A DNA stretch of 63,732 bases. Source: LSUCC0057 sp048549915. GTDB lineage: Bacteria > Pseudomonadota > Gammaproteobacteria > Pseudomonadales > Porticoccaceae. Positions 18,147-26,354 of the stretch are shown here, piece by piece. Below the pieces are notes generated by a model. It saw only the letters and a program-made list of their open reading frames with translations. It ran no database searches and was not told the DNA's origin. The position numbers and the translations under genes are program-made. How positions within the stretch are numbered: position 1 is the stretch's first letter; every line of letters begins with the position of its first letter. The DNA is taken from positions 1 through 63,732 of the forward strand of contig JBLYYE010000041.1 of assembly GCA_048549915.1 (NCBI GenBank), read 5' to 3'.

Positions 18147-18989
18147 TTAAGCAGGCCAGACTGTGGTGCGCAATAGCAGTCGGTCATACCCTTCGTAACC
18201 GCCGGTAGCGCAGTGCAGCACCGAGCGGTTGTCCCAAATGACCAACATATTGGGCTGCCACTGGTGGCGGTAGATATGCTCTTCGCGGGTCTGCCACGCC
18301 TGTAACTCGGTGAGCAGTTCAAGTGCTTGCTGGTCACTGTAGCCGGTTATACCAATTATGTAGCCAAGCGTGCCGTAAATCGCTTTGTGGCCGTTTTCTG
18401 GGTGGGTCATCACCAGTGGGTGAGTGCGCCGCTCGCGGGCTTTGTCGGAGATCACCGGTTGCATCGCGCGGCCGCTATCGGCTGGCTCTTGCCCATAAAT
18501 ACCTTCTGGCGAGTAGGCCATCACTGCCGAATGGACAGCCTCCAACTGATCAACGGTGTTGCGCAGCTCGCTCGGTAGCGCTTGATAGGCGGCGTGCTGG
18601 TTGGCAAACAGTGTATCGCCACCGTGTGGGGGGATGGTGACGCCATACAGGCAGGTGCCCACGGGTGGGCGCTGCTCAAATGTCCAATCGGCGTGCCATG
18701 CCTCGGCAAAGATAGAGGTGGTCTCGGTGGCGCTGCGAGCCACTTTGGCGGTGTAACGCTGCCCCTCAATCGGGGTGAAAAAGGGCTCTTCGGCAAGCCT
18801 GCCGAGCTGTGCGGTAAAAGCCTCTAGTTGATCGGCAGTGAGCTGTTGATCTGGCAGTGATAACACATGGTGTGCCATCCAAGCGCTGCGCAACTGGCCG
18901 AGTTGGTCGCTATCCAACGGCTTGGAAAGATCTATGCCAGTAATGCTAGCGCCGCAACTGGCACCGCTGGGAGTAATAGTTAGGCTCAC
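18147..18989 (-). CDS. TauD/TfdA-family 2-oxoglutarate-dependent dioxygenase
   Basis: A 280-residue non-haem Fe(II) enzyme. The facial triad is intact: H99 and D101 in WHADWTF and H259 in SVLHCATG. R270 and R274 near the C-terminus sit where E. coli TauD has its 2-oxoglutarate-binding and taurine-binding arginines. The first triad pair falls at the same residue numbers as in E. coli TauD. It would hydroxylate a sulfonate such as taurine to release sulfite, or another TfdA-type substrate. GTG at 18989 has an AGGGGAA site upstream. It is convergent with korB (12-base gap) and has no ssuABC/tauABC transporter beside it, so the substrate stays open. Confidence 0.8.
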   Translation of the reverse strand: MSLTITPSGASCGASITGIDLSKPLDSDQLGQLRSAWMAHHVLSLPDQQLTADQLEAFTAQLGRLAEEPFFTPIEGQRYTAKVARSATETTSIFAEAWHADWTFEQRPPVGTCLYGVTIPPHGGDTLFANQHAAYQALPSELRNTVDQLEAVHSAVMAYSPEGIYGQEPADSGRAMQPVISDKARERRTHPLVMTHPENGHKAIYGTLGYIIGITGYSDQQALELLTELQAWQTREEHIYRHQWQPNMLVIWDNRSVLHCATGGYEGYDRLLLRTTVWPA

Positions 18990-19156
18990 GTCGTTCCCCT
19001 TTTTATTGGTTATTGTTCAAGCATAGTGGCAGGGGGTCGGTTAGTTTGTCTAGTAATGGACAATAAAGTGGATACATAGCTTTGTTTAAAGGGGCGCCGC
19101 AATCGCGAAAATTGGGTAGAATTACACCCTTTAAAAATTCCTACGAGGAGAGACCG

Positions 19157-19888
19157 ATGGGCAGGGCCTACCAAAACCGCAAAGAGTCGATGGCAAAGAC
19201 TTCTGACATGAAGGCGCGTATCTACAGCCGCTATGGCCGCGACATTTATATGAGTGCGAAATCGGGCGGTACTGATCCCGATGGCAACTTGAGTTTGCGC
19301 AGCCTGATAGAGCGCGCCAAGCGCGACCAGGTCCCCACCCATGTGATTGAAAAAGCCATCGCCAAAGCCAATGGGCCGGATGGGGAAGATTTTGCCGCCG
19401 CCCGTTACGAAGGTTTTGGTCCCGGCAACTGCATGGTGATTGTTGATTGCCTTACCGATAACCCCAACCGCACCTATGCGGATGTCCGCCAGGCCTTTAT
19501 CAAAACCAAATCCAAAATTGGCACGCCCGGTGTTGTCGCGCACATGTTCGACCACGCCGCAGTGATGGTTTTCCCCGGCCACGACGAAGAAGCAGTGCTT
19601 GAGGCGTTAATGGATGCCGATGTTGACGTTATGGAGATCGAGACCGACGACAACGAGATGGTCTCAGTGCTGGCCCCGGCCAGCGAGCACCACAAGGCTT
19701 TGAACGCACTCAACGAAGCCTTTGGCGAGATTAAGTACGAAGTCGAAGAGGTGCAGTTTGTGCCCAAAGGCGAAACGGCGATTGGCGCTGATGATCGAGA
19801 AATGTTTGATAAGTTTATGCAGATGCTTAACGAGTTAGATGATGTGCAAAATATCTACACCGATGCACAGCTGCCAGAATCAGACTAA
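19157..19888 (+). CDS. YebC/PmpR-family protein, YeeN subgroup
   Basis: A 243-residue cytoplasmic YebC-family protein. ATG at 19157 has GAGGAG six bases upstream and begins MGRAYQNRKESM, where orthodox YebC begins MAGHSKW. With IYSRYGRDIYMSAKSGG this resembles E. coli YeeN. The characteristic RAKRDQVPTHVIEKAIAKA helix and YEGFGPG turn are present. YebC proteins are described as DNA-binding regulators and, more recently, as helping ribosomes through proline stretches; which applies to the YeeN branch is not known. The next gene is convergent with a three-base gap. Confidence 0.87.
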   Translation: MGRAYQNRKESMAKTSDMKARIYSRYGRDIYMSAKSGGTDPDGNLSLRSLIERAKRDQVPTHVIEKAIAKANGPDGEDFAAARYEGFGPGNCMVIVDCLTDNPNRTYADVRQAFIKTKSKIGTPGVVAHMFDHAAVMVFPGHDEEAVLEALMDADVDVMEIETDDNEMVSVLAPASEHHKALNALNEAFGEIKYEVEEVQFVPKGETAIGADDREMFDKFMQMLNELDDVQNIYTDAQLPESD

Positions 19889-19891
19889 GAG

Positions 19892-20191
19892 CTACTGCGT
19901 TAACTCAATCAGCAAGGTGTTGGGGTCGCTGCGCAGCGGTTGGCCAATCATCTCATCGTAGGGGCTGTTTTGGCGCAAATAGAGTTGATGAATGTTCAGA
20001 GGTGCCAATAGCTCGCGTATTTCCTCTAGGTTTTTGCAGCGCACACGCTTGTTTTGATCCATCCAAAGTGGCTGCTCTCGGCCGCCAAGGGCAACCACGG
20101 CAGCCTGATAAATGGAGCCATCGAATGAGTCGATGATCACTTTGGGCAGGCTGACATTGCCCAGCTGCGCTAGAGTAAGTTTTTCGGCCAT
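19892..20191 (-). CDS. DUF6482-family small protein
   Basis: A 99-residue soluble protein of unknown function. The C-terminal block LYLRQNSPYDEMIGQP (about residues 70-85) is the conserved signature that I recognise as DUF6482, a small family common in marine gammaproteobacteria. There is no signal peptide, membrane segment or metal-binding cysteine pair. ATG 20191 has a GAGGTG site. It is read alone leftward, convergent with the YeeN-like gene and divergent from the TPR-sulfotransferase gene. Confidence 0.7.
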   Translation of the reverse strand: MAEKLTLAQLGNVSLPKVIIDSFDGSIYQAAVVALGGREQPLWMDQNKRVRCKNLEEIRELLAPLNIHQLYLRQNSPYDEMIGQPLRSDPNTLLIELTQ

Positions 20192-20287
20192 GAGTCACCT
20201 CAACTATCGTAGTTGCAACAAGTTTGTGTATTAATAATATAAAGTGAGTTTTACATACTTAATACAGAGACGACAAGGGACAGAGTT

Positions 20288-23044
20288 TTGGAATTTATTG
20301 ACAGCTTGCGAGATCTGGTCGACAACCAGCAATTTGATCAACTCCAGCAAGCGGCACAGCATTACTACGATGAGTCATTAGATGTCGACGCCGTTCCACT
20401 GTTGGCGATGGCCGCTGCCCAGCTGGGCGACCGGCAAACGGCAATGCAAGAGCTACGTCGCGCCACTGCGCAACTGCCTGAGCTCTCTTTAGAGGGGCGA
20501 GTTGATTTAGCCGGTGCCCACTGCTTTCTGTTTCATATTGATGCAGCTCATGAACTGCTGCAAGCCGCGCTGACCGAACAGCCCGCGCAGCCACTGGCGC
20601 AGGCGCGCATGGCTTGGGTGCAGCTACAAATCGGTGAGCTGGATAAAGCAGAAGAGCTCTATCGGCAATCAGCGGCTGCTGCCGATCATCGTTTGCCAGT
20701 GTGGTTGGCACTGTCGCGATTGAGTTTACAAAAAAATGAAATCACTGCGGCGAGTGATGCGTTGCACAAAGCCTTGGCGATCCTGGCCGAGCGCAAAGAG
20801 CAGATCAGAGAGGAAGTGGCCGGCTTTTTCCAAGTGCAGCTCGAGCAATTACAGCTGGAGATTTGGATCGCCGCCGAGCAGTTTTCAGAAGCGGAATTGT
20901 GGCTCGATGATGAGCAAGTGGTCCGCGATGAAGAGGCGTGGTGCGCTCTGGTGATGGGCTACGCTACTGCTCTGGCTGCGCAAGATCACCACGCTGCTGC
21001 CGATGAAGCGCTGCGCAGTGCCCTTAAACACTACGCAAAAAATGTACCACTGCACAGCCAGTTGGCAGAGCTCGCACAGCTGCAAGGCCGGCAAATGCAA
21101 GCGGTCCAGCTGCTGCGACGAGCAGTCAAACTCAGTGAAGAGCAACAGCTGCCGACGGTGCCACTCTGGGTGCGTCTAGCTGGCGCTCAGATGCACGGCA
21201 ATATCGAGCAAGCGCGCAAGGCGGCAGACAAAGCTATTGAACTGGCTGAGGCGCTCGAGGAGAGCGAAACGCTGACAGAATTGCAAATTAAGCAGCAGCG
21301 CATGCAGGCTAAAAATGTGCTCGCCCAAGTAGAGAGCCAAGAGCAAAACTACGATCAGGCTGAGACTTTGTTCAAACAGTTGATCGAAGAGAACCCCTAT
21401 TTTTTGCCGGCTTTAAGCGGCTACGGCCAACAGCAGATGCAGCGCGGTAAGATCGACGAGGCGATTGAACTGTTTGAAGGTGTCAAAGCGATCGATCCGG
21501 CCAAAGGCTACAGCGCACTGATCAATGCGCGCCAGTACCCCGAGGATGATGAGACCCTCAGCCGCCTTGAGCAAGTGGCTAACCAACCTTCACTGGAGGG
21601 CAGTGAACGCGCCAGTATGCTGTTCCAACTCGCCTCTGTTTGGGAGAAGCGCAAAGATTACGACAAAGCGATTGAACTGGCTAACAGTGCCAACCGTGCC
21701 AGCCGCAAATTCCTCAAGTACGATCCCAAAGCGCATCGCCAGCGCAGTGCACGGATCCGCTATGCCTTTGGCAGCGAGCTGTATAAACACCGCAGTGAAT
21801 GCGGGTTGCGCGACAGCGACGATGCGCGAGTGCCAGTTTATGTTGTGGGAATGCCGCGCTCTGGCACCACATTGGTAGAGCAGATTCTCGCCGGCCACAG
21901 CGAAATCTTCGGCGCCGGTGAGCTGGGTGTCATTCCGCAGCGCATACAAGGTTTGGAGCGCTGGGAGCGCCATGTCGGAAGCGGGCGCGGCTACCCGGAC
22001 TGTGTCGATGACCTGAGCCCCTATGTCACCAACGGCATCGCCGAGGGCGTGGTTAAAGAGCTGCGCGAACTCGCCGAAACCGATAAGCCCAATGCCCGCT
22101 TTGTGGTCGATAAATTGCCACACAATTTTGAAAACGTAGGTTTTATTAAGTTTTTGTTTCCGCAGGCAAAAATTATTTCGGTGCGACGAGACCCGCGCGA
22201 TATCGCGCTCTCTAACTACTTTACCGACTACCAGGCCAAACATGGCGGTATGGGCTTTGCGTATGACTTGGAGTGGATTGGTGAACAGTTGGCCGACCAC
22301 AACCTGTATATGCACGAGTGGCAGCAGCGCTTCCCCGGAGAGATATTAGAGATCAACTACGAGGATGTAGTGGCCGATACAGAGGGTATGGCGCGCAAAA
22401 TGCTCGACTATATTGGCGTGGAGTGGGAGCCGGGCGTGCTCGCTTTCAATGAGCTCGATCGCCCGGTAAAAACTGCATCGGTGTGGCAGGTGCGCCAGCC
22501 CATCTATAAAACTAGCACCGAGAAATGGCGCCGCTATCAACAGCACTTGGCACCGCTTATCGCCGGTACTAATAAAAAAATTGAGTGGGAAGCGATCGAT
22601 ATGATCTCGCTGCCCGAGCCAGGCCTACTCAACGAAGGTGTTGCGCTCTATAAAGAGGGTAAGTTGGATGAGGCAGAGCGCTGCTTTAAGAAGCTACTCC
22701 ACCTTATCCCCGATCACGCTGCGGCTAACTTTATGACGGGTATTGTCTATGCCGACAAAGGGCATATTAAAGAGGGCTGCGAGCTGTTAGAAAAAGCCAT
22801 GGAAAAATGCCCATGGAACCGTCGTTGGCGCAAAGACCTGATAGTTATGTGCGAGGCGGCAGGCCTGGATGAGCGCGCGCAAGAGCTCAAACGCGAACGT
22901 AGTCGCCGTCGTCGCGGCCGATCTCAGGTAGCCGCTGAACAAGACAGTGCCAATCTTGAAGATGAATCTGATCTGGATGATGAGATCGACGCTGAACAGA
23001 CATCGGCTGCCTTTACCTCCTCTAGTTTGCCGCTCAACCAATAA
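20288..23044 (+). CDS. TPR-repeat sulfotransferase
   Basis: A 918-residue protein. Residues about 1-480 are tandem tetratricopeptide repeats. Residues about 515-775 are a sulfotransferase fold with the PAPS 5'-phosphosulfate loop GMPRSGTTLVEQIL (about 520-533) and the 3'-phosphate motif SVRRDPRDIALSNYF (about 636-650). Another TPR pair follows (about 780-850), then an Arg-rich stretch and a 40-residue acidic tail. It should transfer sulfate from PAPS to an unknown acceptor, with TPRs recruiting a protein partner. Start is TTG at 20288 with AAGGGA seven bases upstream. No PAPS-synthesis or glycan genes adjoin it. The sulfotransferase domain between two TPR blocks is unusual. Confidence 0.85.
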   Translation: MEFIDSLRDLVDNQQFDQLQQAAQHYYDESLDVDAVPLLAMAAAQLGDRQTAMQELRRATAQLPELSLEGRVDLAGAHCFLFHIDAAHELLQAALTEQPAQPLAQARMAWVQLQIGELDKAEELYRQSAAAADHRLPVWLALSRLSLQKNEITAASDALHKALAILAERKEQIREEVAGFFQVQLEQLQLEIWIAAEQFSEAELWLDDEQVVRDEEAWCALVMGYATALAAQDHHAAADEALRSALKHYAKNVPLHSQLAELAQLQGRQMQAVQLLRRAVKLSEEQQLPTVPLWVRLAGAQMHGNIEQARKAADKAIELAEALEESETLTELQIKQQRMQAKNVLAQVESQEQNYDQAETLFKQLIEENPYFLPALSGYGQQQMQRGKIDEAIELFEGVKAIDPAKGYSALINARQYPEDDETLSRLEQVANQPSLEGSERASMLFQLASVWEKRKDYDKAIELANSANRASRKFLKYDPKAHRQRSARIRYAFGSELYKHRSECGLRDSDDARVPVYVVGMPRSGTTLVEQILAGHSEIFGAGELGVIPQRIQGLERWERHVGSGRGYPDCVDDLSPYVTNGIAEGVVKELRELAETDKPNARFVVDKLPHNFENVGFIKFLFPQAKIISVRRDPRDIALSNYFTDYQAKHGGMGFAYDLEWIGEQLADHNLYMHEWQQRFPGEILEINYEDVVADTEGMARKMLDYIGVEWEPGVLAFNELDRPVKTASVWQVRQPIYKTSTEKWRRYQQHLAPLIAGTNKKIEWEAIDMISLPEPGLLNEGVALYKEGKLDEAERCFKKLLHLIPDHAAANFMTGIVYADKGHIKEGCELLEKAMEKCPWNRRWRKDLIVMCEAAGLDERAQELKRERSRRRRGRSQVAAEQDSANLEDESDLDDEIDAEQTSAAFTSSSLPLNQ

Positions 23045-23072
23045 CAGGATCCGTTAATAGGGGTTGCTATCA

Positions 23073-24563
23073 ATGCATATACTACGCTTTAAGTATTCAT
23101 GTTGGTTGCTGTTGCTGCTATTGCAGGTCGGGGCTGTCCATGCAGCCGCTACCTATGACAGCGTAATTCTCAATGGGCGTGTGATCGACCCAGAGAGCGG
23201 CTTGGATGCGGTGCGCAATATCGGCATACGCGGCGGCAAAATTGCGGCTGTCACCGAGCAGTTAATCAGCGCAGAGCAGCGTATCGACGCCGCTGGCCAA
23301 GTTGTGGCGCCGGGCTTTATCGACTTGCACACCCATACCCCCACCCAGTTTGGCCAGTGGCTCAATCTGCAGGATGGTATTACCACACAGCTGGATCTTG
23401 AGGCGGGAGTCTTCCCGGTCGGCGCCTATGGTGAGCATTTTGCTGGTGGCGCACGTTTGCACTACGGCGCCTCTGTCGGCCATGCCTTTATTCGTCAAAA
23501 AGTCATAGAGGGTGAGGGTTCGCCGTATATTTTTGTCGGCCGCAAGCCTGGGAATATGGGTGGCCGCGCCTGGCTAGATGAGGCGACGCCGGATCAGATC
23601 AAAAAAATTGCCCAACTGCTCGAGCAGGGTATTGATGAGGGTGGCTTGGGAATTGGTCTGCTGCTCGACTATATGACGCAAGCGATCTCGCCCGCCGAGC
23701 TGGCTATGGTATTTGATGTTGCGGCCAAACGCGGCGTGCCGATTTTTGTCCATGTGCGCCGCGCCAGCCGTGGCGATCCGGCGGGTTTATACGAGGTATT
23801 GGCAGAGGCCGAGCGCAGTGGTGCGCCGCTCTATATCTGCCACATTACGCACAACGCCATGGGTCGTGTTGATGAGTGGTTGGCGGCAATCGATGCAGCG
23901 CGAGCGCGCGGCGCAACTGTTGCCACAGAAACGCTTACTTATGCCGCTGGCGGCACGTCGATCTCTGCCGATGTTTTCCGTTACCGCGACTGGCGCGAGA
24001 TGTTTGATATCGATTACGGTGACGTACAGTGGGTAGCAACCGGTGAGTGGCTTACCGAGGATAGTTGGCAGCGCTACCAGCGCGAACAGCCGCACGGTAT
24101 GGTTAACCACCACTATGTCAAAGAGGCGTGGATTGAGCAGGCGCTGGCATGGCCCGAGATGATGGTCTCTACCGATGCATTGCCGGCAATGGACCGCGAT
24201 GTTTTAACTAACCCCAATATTGCCGGCAGTTATGCGCGCTTTCTAGGCCACTACGTGCGCCAGCGCGGAATTTTAAGCTTGCCAGAGGCCATCGCTCGCA
24301 CCAGTTACCTTCAGGCGCAATGGATGCAAAAGGTCTCTAGCCATTTTGCCAGCAAAGGGCGCATACAGGTGGGGGCGGATGCGGACATCGTAGTTTTTAA
24401 CCCCGCTACCATCGGCGCCCGTGCCGATTACGGCATCCCCTACCGGCCCTCGGTAGGGATTAGCGCGGTACTTGTGGCTGGGCGCCGCCTGCTCGACGAG
24501 CAGGGGGTGATCGAGGGGCGCTATCCAGGCCAGCACTTGCTCGGTGATACCAGCGCTAAATAG
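23073..24563 (+). CDS. Secreted amidohydrolase, N-acyl-D-amino acid deacylase-like
   Basis: A 496-residue protein with a Sec signal peptide (about residues 1-25, cleavage near VHAA). The metal motif GFIDLHTHTP places zinc ligands H86 and H88; later ligands are in FVHVRR and YICHITHN, and the C-terminal beta-sandwich has the GADADIVVFNP motif. This is the D-aminoacylase/dihydroorotase branch of amidohydrolases. The cysteine metal ligand of classic D-aminoacylase is not seen; E110 in LDLEAG occupies about that place. It probably removes an acyl or N-terminal group from a D-amino acid derivative in the periplasm. ATG 23073 is preferred over a TTG three codons earlier. Its end overlaps the convergent lrp-type gene by eight bases. 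Confidence 0.75.
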   Translation: MHILRFKYSCWLLLLLLQVGAVHAAATYDSVILNGRVIDPESGLDAVRNIGIRGGKIAAVTEQLISAEQRIDAAGQVVAPGFIDLHTHTPTQFGQWLNLQDGITTQLDLEAGVFPVGAYGEHFAGGARLHYGASVGHAFIRQKVIEGEGSPYIFVGRKPGNMGGRAWLDEATPDQIKKIAQLLEQGIDEGGLGIGLLLDYMTQAISPAELAMVFDVAAKRGVPIFVHVRRASRGDPAGLYEVLAEAERSGAPLYICHITHNAMGRVDEWLAAIDAARARGATVATETLTYAAGGTSISADVFRYRDWREMFDIDYGDVQWVATGEWLTEDSWQRYQREQPHGMVNHHYVKEAWIEQALAWPEMMVSTDALPAMDRDVLTNPNIAGSYARFLGHYVRQRGILSLPEAIARTSYLQAQWMQKVSSHFASKGRIQVGADADIVVFNPATIGARADYGIPYRPSVGISAVLVAGRRLLDEQGVIEGRYPGQHLLGDTSAK

Positions 24564-25032
24564 CGACGTTGAGAGTCTCTTTAGTGACCTCCATCACAAC
24601 AATACTGGTGGAAGCTTGTACGCCGGGTATTGCCAGTAGTGTCTCTTCTAAAAACTTGCGATAAGTGCCCATGTCGGCCATGCGGGCCTTAATAAGGTAG
24701 TCAAAACTCCCCGAAACCAGGTGACAATCCTGTACCTCGGGGAGGTCGGCGACCGCCTGTTTAAATTCGGAAAACGTCTGCGCGGAGGTTCGGTCTAAGC
24801 GGATTTGCACAAAAACAATTAACCCGGCACCGAGTTTGTTGGGGTCTACAATGGCAGAGTATTTTTTTATGATTCCGCTCTTCTCCAACTTTTTAACCCT
24901 TTCAATGCAGGGTGTAGTCGACAGCCCAACGCGGCGGGCGAGCTCGGCGTAAGAGATGCGCGCATCCTCTTGAAGGATGGCTAAAATATTGCGATCGATG
25001 CGGTTGAGGCTGGCGGAAACTTCTTTTGGCAT
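24556..25032 (-). CDS. Lrp/AsnC-family regulator, probable regulator of ald
   Basis: A 158-residue Lrp-type regulator. The N-terminal winged helix (about residues 8-60: LNRIDRNILAILQEDARISYAELARRVGLSTTPC) closely follows E. coli Lrp, and the C-terminal RAM domain carries CHLVSGSFDYLIKARM (about 104-119), which binds amino acids in this family. It is divergent from alanine dehydrogenase across a 122-bp AT-rich gap, the standard AldR/Lrp-ald layout, so it most likely activates ald in response to alanine and represses itself. ATG 25032 has an AGGAA site. Confidence 0.87.
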   Translation of the reverse strand: MPKEVSASLNRIDRNILAILQEDARISYAELARRVGLSTTPCIERVKKLEKSGIIKKYSAIVDPNKLGAGLIVFVQIRLDRTSAQTFSEFKQAVADLPEVQDCHLVSGSFDYLIKARMADMGTYRKFLEETLLAIPGVQASTSIVVMEVTKETLNVAI

Positions 25033-25154
25033 AGTTGATTCCTATTTTTATTGGTATATTTAGAGTTTATTCACCTAAAAATAACACAAAATAATAAAAA
25101 TAAACTTACAAAATTGGAATAACGTGGCGGTATCAACTGATAGGAGATTCCCAC
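25033..25154. promoter_or_regulatory. lrp-ald divergent promoter region
   Basis: A 122-bp spacer, strongly A+T-rich between 25065 and 25115 with runs such as AAAATAATAAAAATAAA. This is the sort of DNA Lrp proteins wrap. The TAGGAGA ribosome site for ald is at 25141-25147, seven bases before its GTG start. No TauR-like box is present here. Confidence 0.45.
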
Positions 25155-26270
25155 GTGTTAGTCGGCGTGACCAAAGAGATAAAAAACCACGAGTACCGAG
25201 TGGGTCTAACCCCACAAGCGGTTGCAGAACTGATCGCCTCCGGCCACCGTGTCTTGGTCGAGCACAATGCAGGTGCCGCGGTCGGATTTGACGATGCACA
25301 ATACACTGCGGCTGGGGGTGAAATTGTCGCTAACGCCGCGGAGATATTTGCCACTGCAGAGATGATCGTCAAGGTCAAAGAGCCTCAGCCCGATGAATGC
25401 CGCCAACTGCGCCCCGGCCAACTGCTGTTTACCTACCTGCATTTGGCCCCAGACCCGTTGCAAACTGAGCTGCTAGTTAACTCTGGGGCGACTTGTGTCG
25501 CCTACGAAACAGTCACCGACAGCCGCGGAGCCTTGCCGCTGCTGGCTCCTATGAGCGAGGTGGCTGGCCGCCTAGCCGTGCAGGCGGGTGCTCACCACTT
25601 AGAGAAAGCCCAAGGCGGCCGCGGCGTACTGTTAGGCGGTGTGCCTGGTGTACCGCCGGCAAAAGTGGTCATTATTGGCGGCGGTGTCGTGGGTACCCAA
25701 GCGGCCACTATGGCGCTGGGTATGGGGGCAGATGTCACCGTATTAGACCGTTCGCTGCCGCGCCTGCGCGAACTCGACAGCGAGTTTGGCGGTCGGCTGA
25801 CGACACTCTATTCCTCTACTGCGACGCTCACCGAGCAGGTGCTGGCGGCCGACTTAGTCATCGGTGCAGTACTGATCCCAGGTGCGGCAGCCCCCAAACT
25901 ACTCAACCGCGAGCACATAGCGCAGATGCGCGAAGGCAGTGTTGTGGTGGATGTGGCGATAGATCAGGGTGGCTGCTTTGAAACCTCTAAAGCGACCACC
26001 CATGCCGAGCCTACCTATGTAGTTGATGGCGTTGTCCACTACTGCGTCGCCAATATGCCCGGTGCGGTGGCGCGCACCTCTACCCAAGCATTAAATAACG
26101 CCACAATGCCTTATACCCTGGCACTGGCTAACCGCGGTTTAGCCGCTCTGCAAAGCGATGCGGGTCTGTTAAATGGTTTAAATGTCCACGCCGGCAAGAT
26201 TACCCAGCAGGCGGTAGCTGATCTTTTGGGCTACACCTATGCCGAGCCGTTACAAGTACTGGCTGAGTAA
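25155..26270 (+). CDS. ald: Alanine dehydrogenase
   Basis: A 371-residue enzyme: L-alanine + NAD+ + H2O to pyruvate + NH4+ + NADH. It begins with the hallmark VGVTKEIKNHEYRVGLTP (R15 for pyruvate), then VKVKEPQP (catalytic K75), LFTYLHLAPDP (H96), the NAD site IGGGVVGTQAA (about 175-185) and VVDVAIDQGG (D270). All active-site residues are present. GTG 25155 is fixed by a TAGGAGA site. In taurine degraders Ald regenerates the pyruvate that Tpa consumes and frees ammonium; the tpa-xsc-pta genes lie about 4 kb downstream, so it is probably part of that pathway while also serving alanine catabolism. Confidence 0.93.
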   Translation: MLVGVTKEIKNHEYRVGLTPQAVAELIASGHRVLVEHNAGAAVGFDDAQYTAAGGEIVANAAEIFATAEMIVKVKEPQPDECRQLRPGQLLFTYLHLAPDPLQTELLVNSGATCVAYETVTDSRGALPLLAPMSEVAGRLAVQAGAHHLEKAQGGRGVLLGGVPGVPPAKVVIIGGGVVGTQAATMALGMGADVTVLDRSLPRLRELDSEFGGRLTTLYSSTATLTEQVLAADLVIGAVLIPGAAAPKLLNREHIAQMREGSVVVDVAIDQGGCFETSKATTHAEPTYVVDGVVHYCVANMPGAVARTSTQALNNATMPYTLALANRGLAALQSDAGLLNGLNVHAGKITQQAVADLLGYTYAEPLQVLAE

Positions 26271-26300
26271 CTGTTGTCGCTAACAGCTAAATAACAGCCA

Positions 26301-26332
26301 AAAAAAACGGGAGCCGAGGCTCCCGTTTTTTT
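26301..26332. terminator. Bidirectional intrinsic terminator between ald and TonB receptor
   Basis: ACGGGAGCC-GA-GGCTCCCGT forms a strong stem with seven A on the left and seven T on the right. It can therefore terminate both ald (rightward) and the convergent TonB receptor (leftward). Confidence 0.92.
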
Positions 26333-26354
26333 GTTGTACCGATTAACTTCTCAA

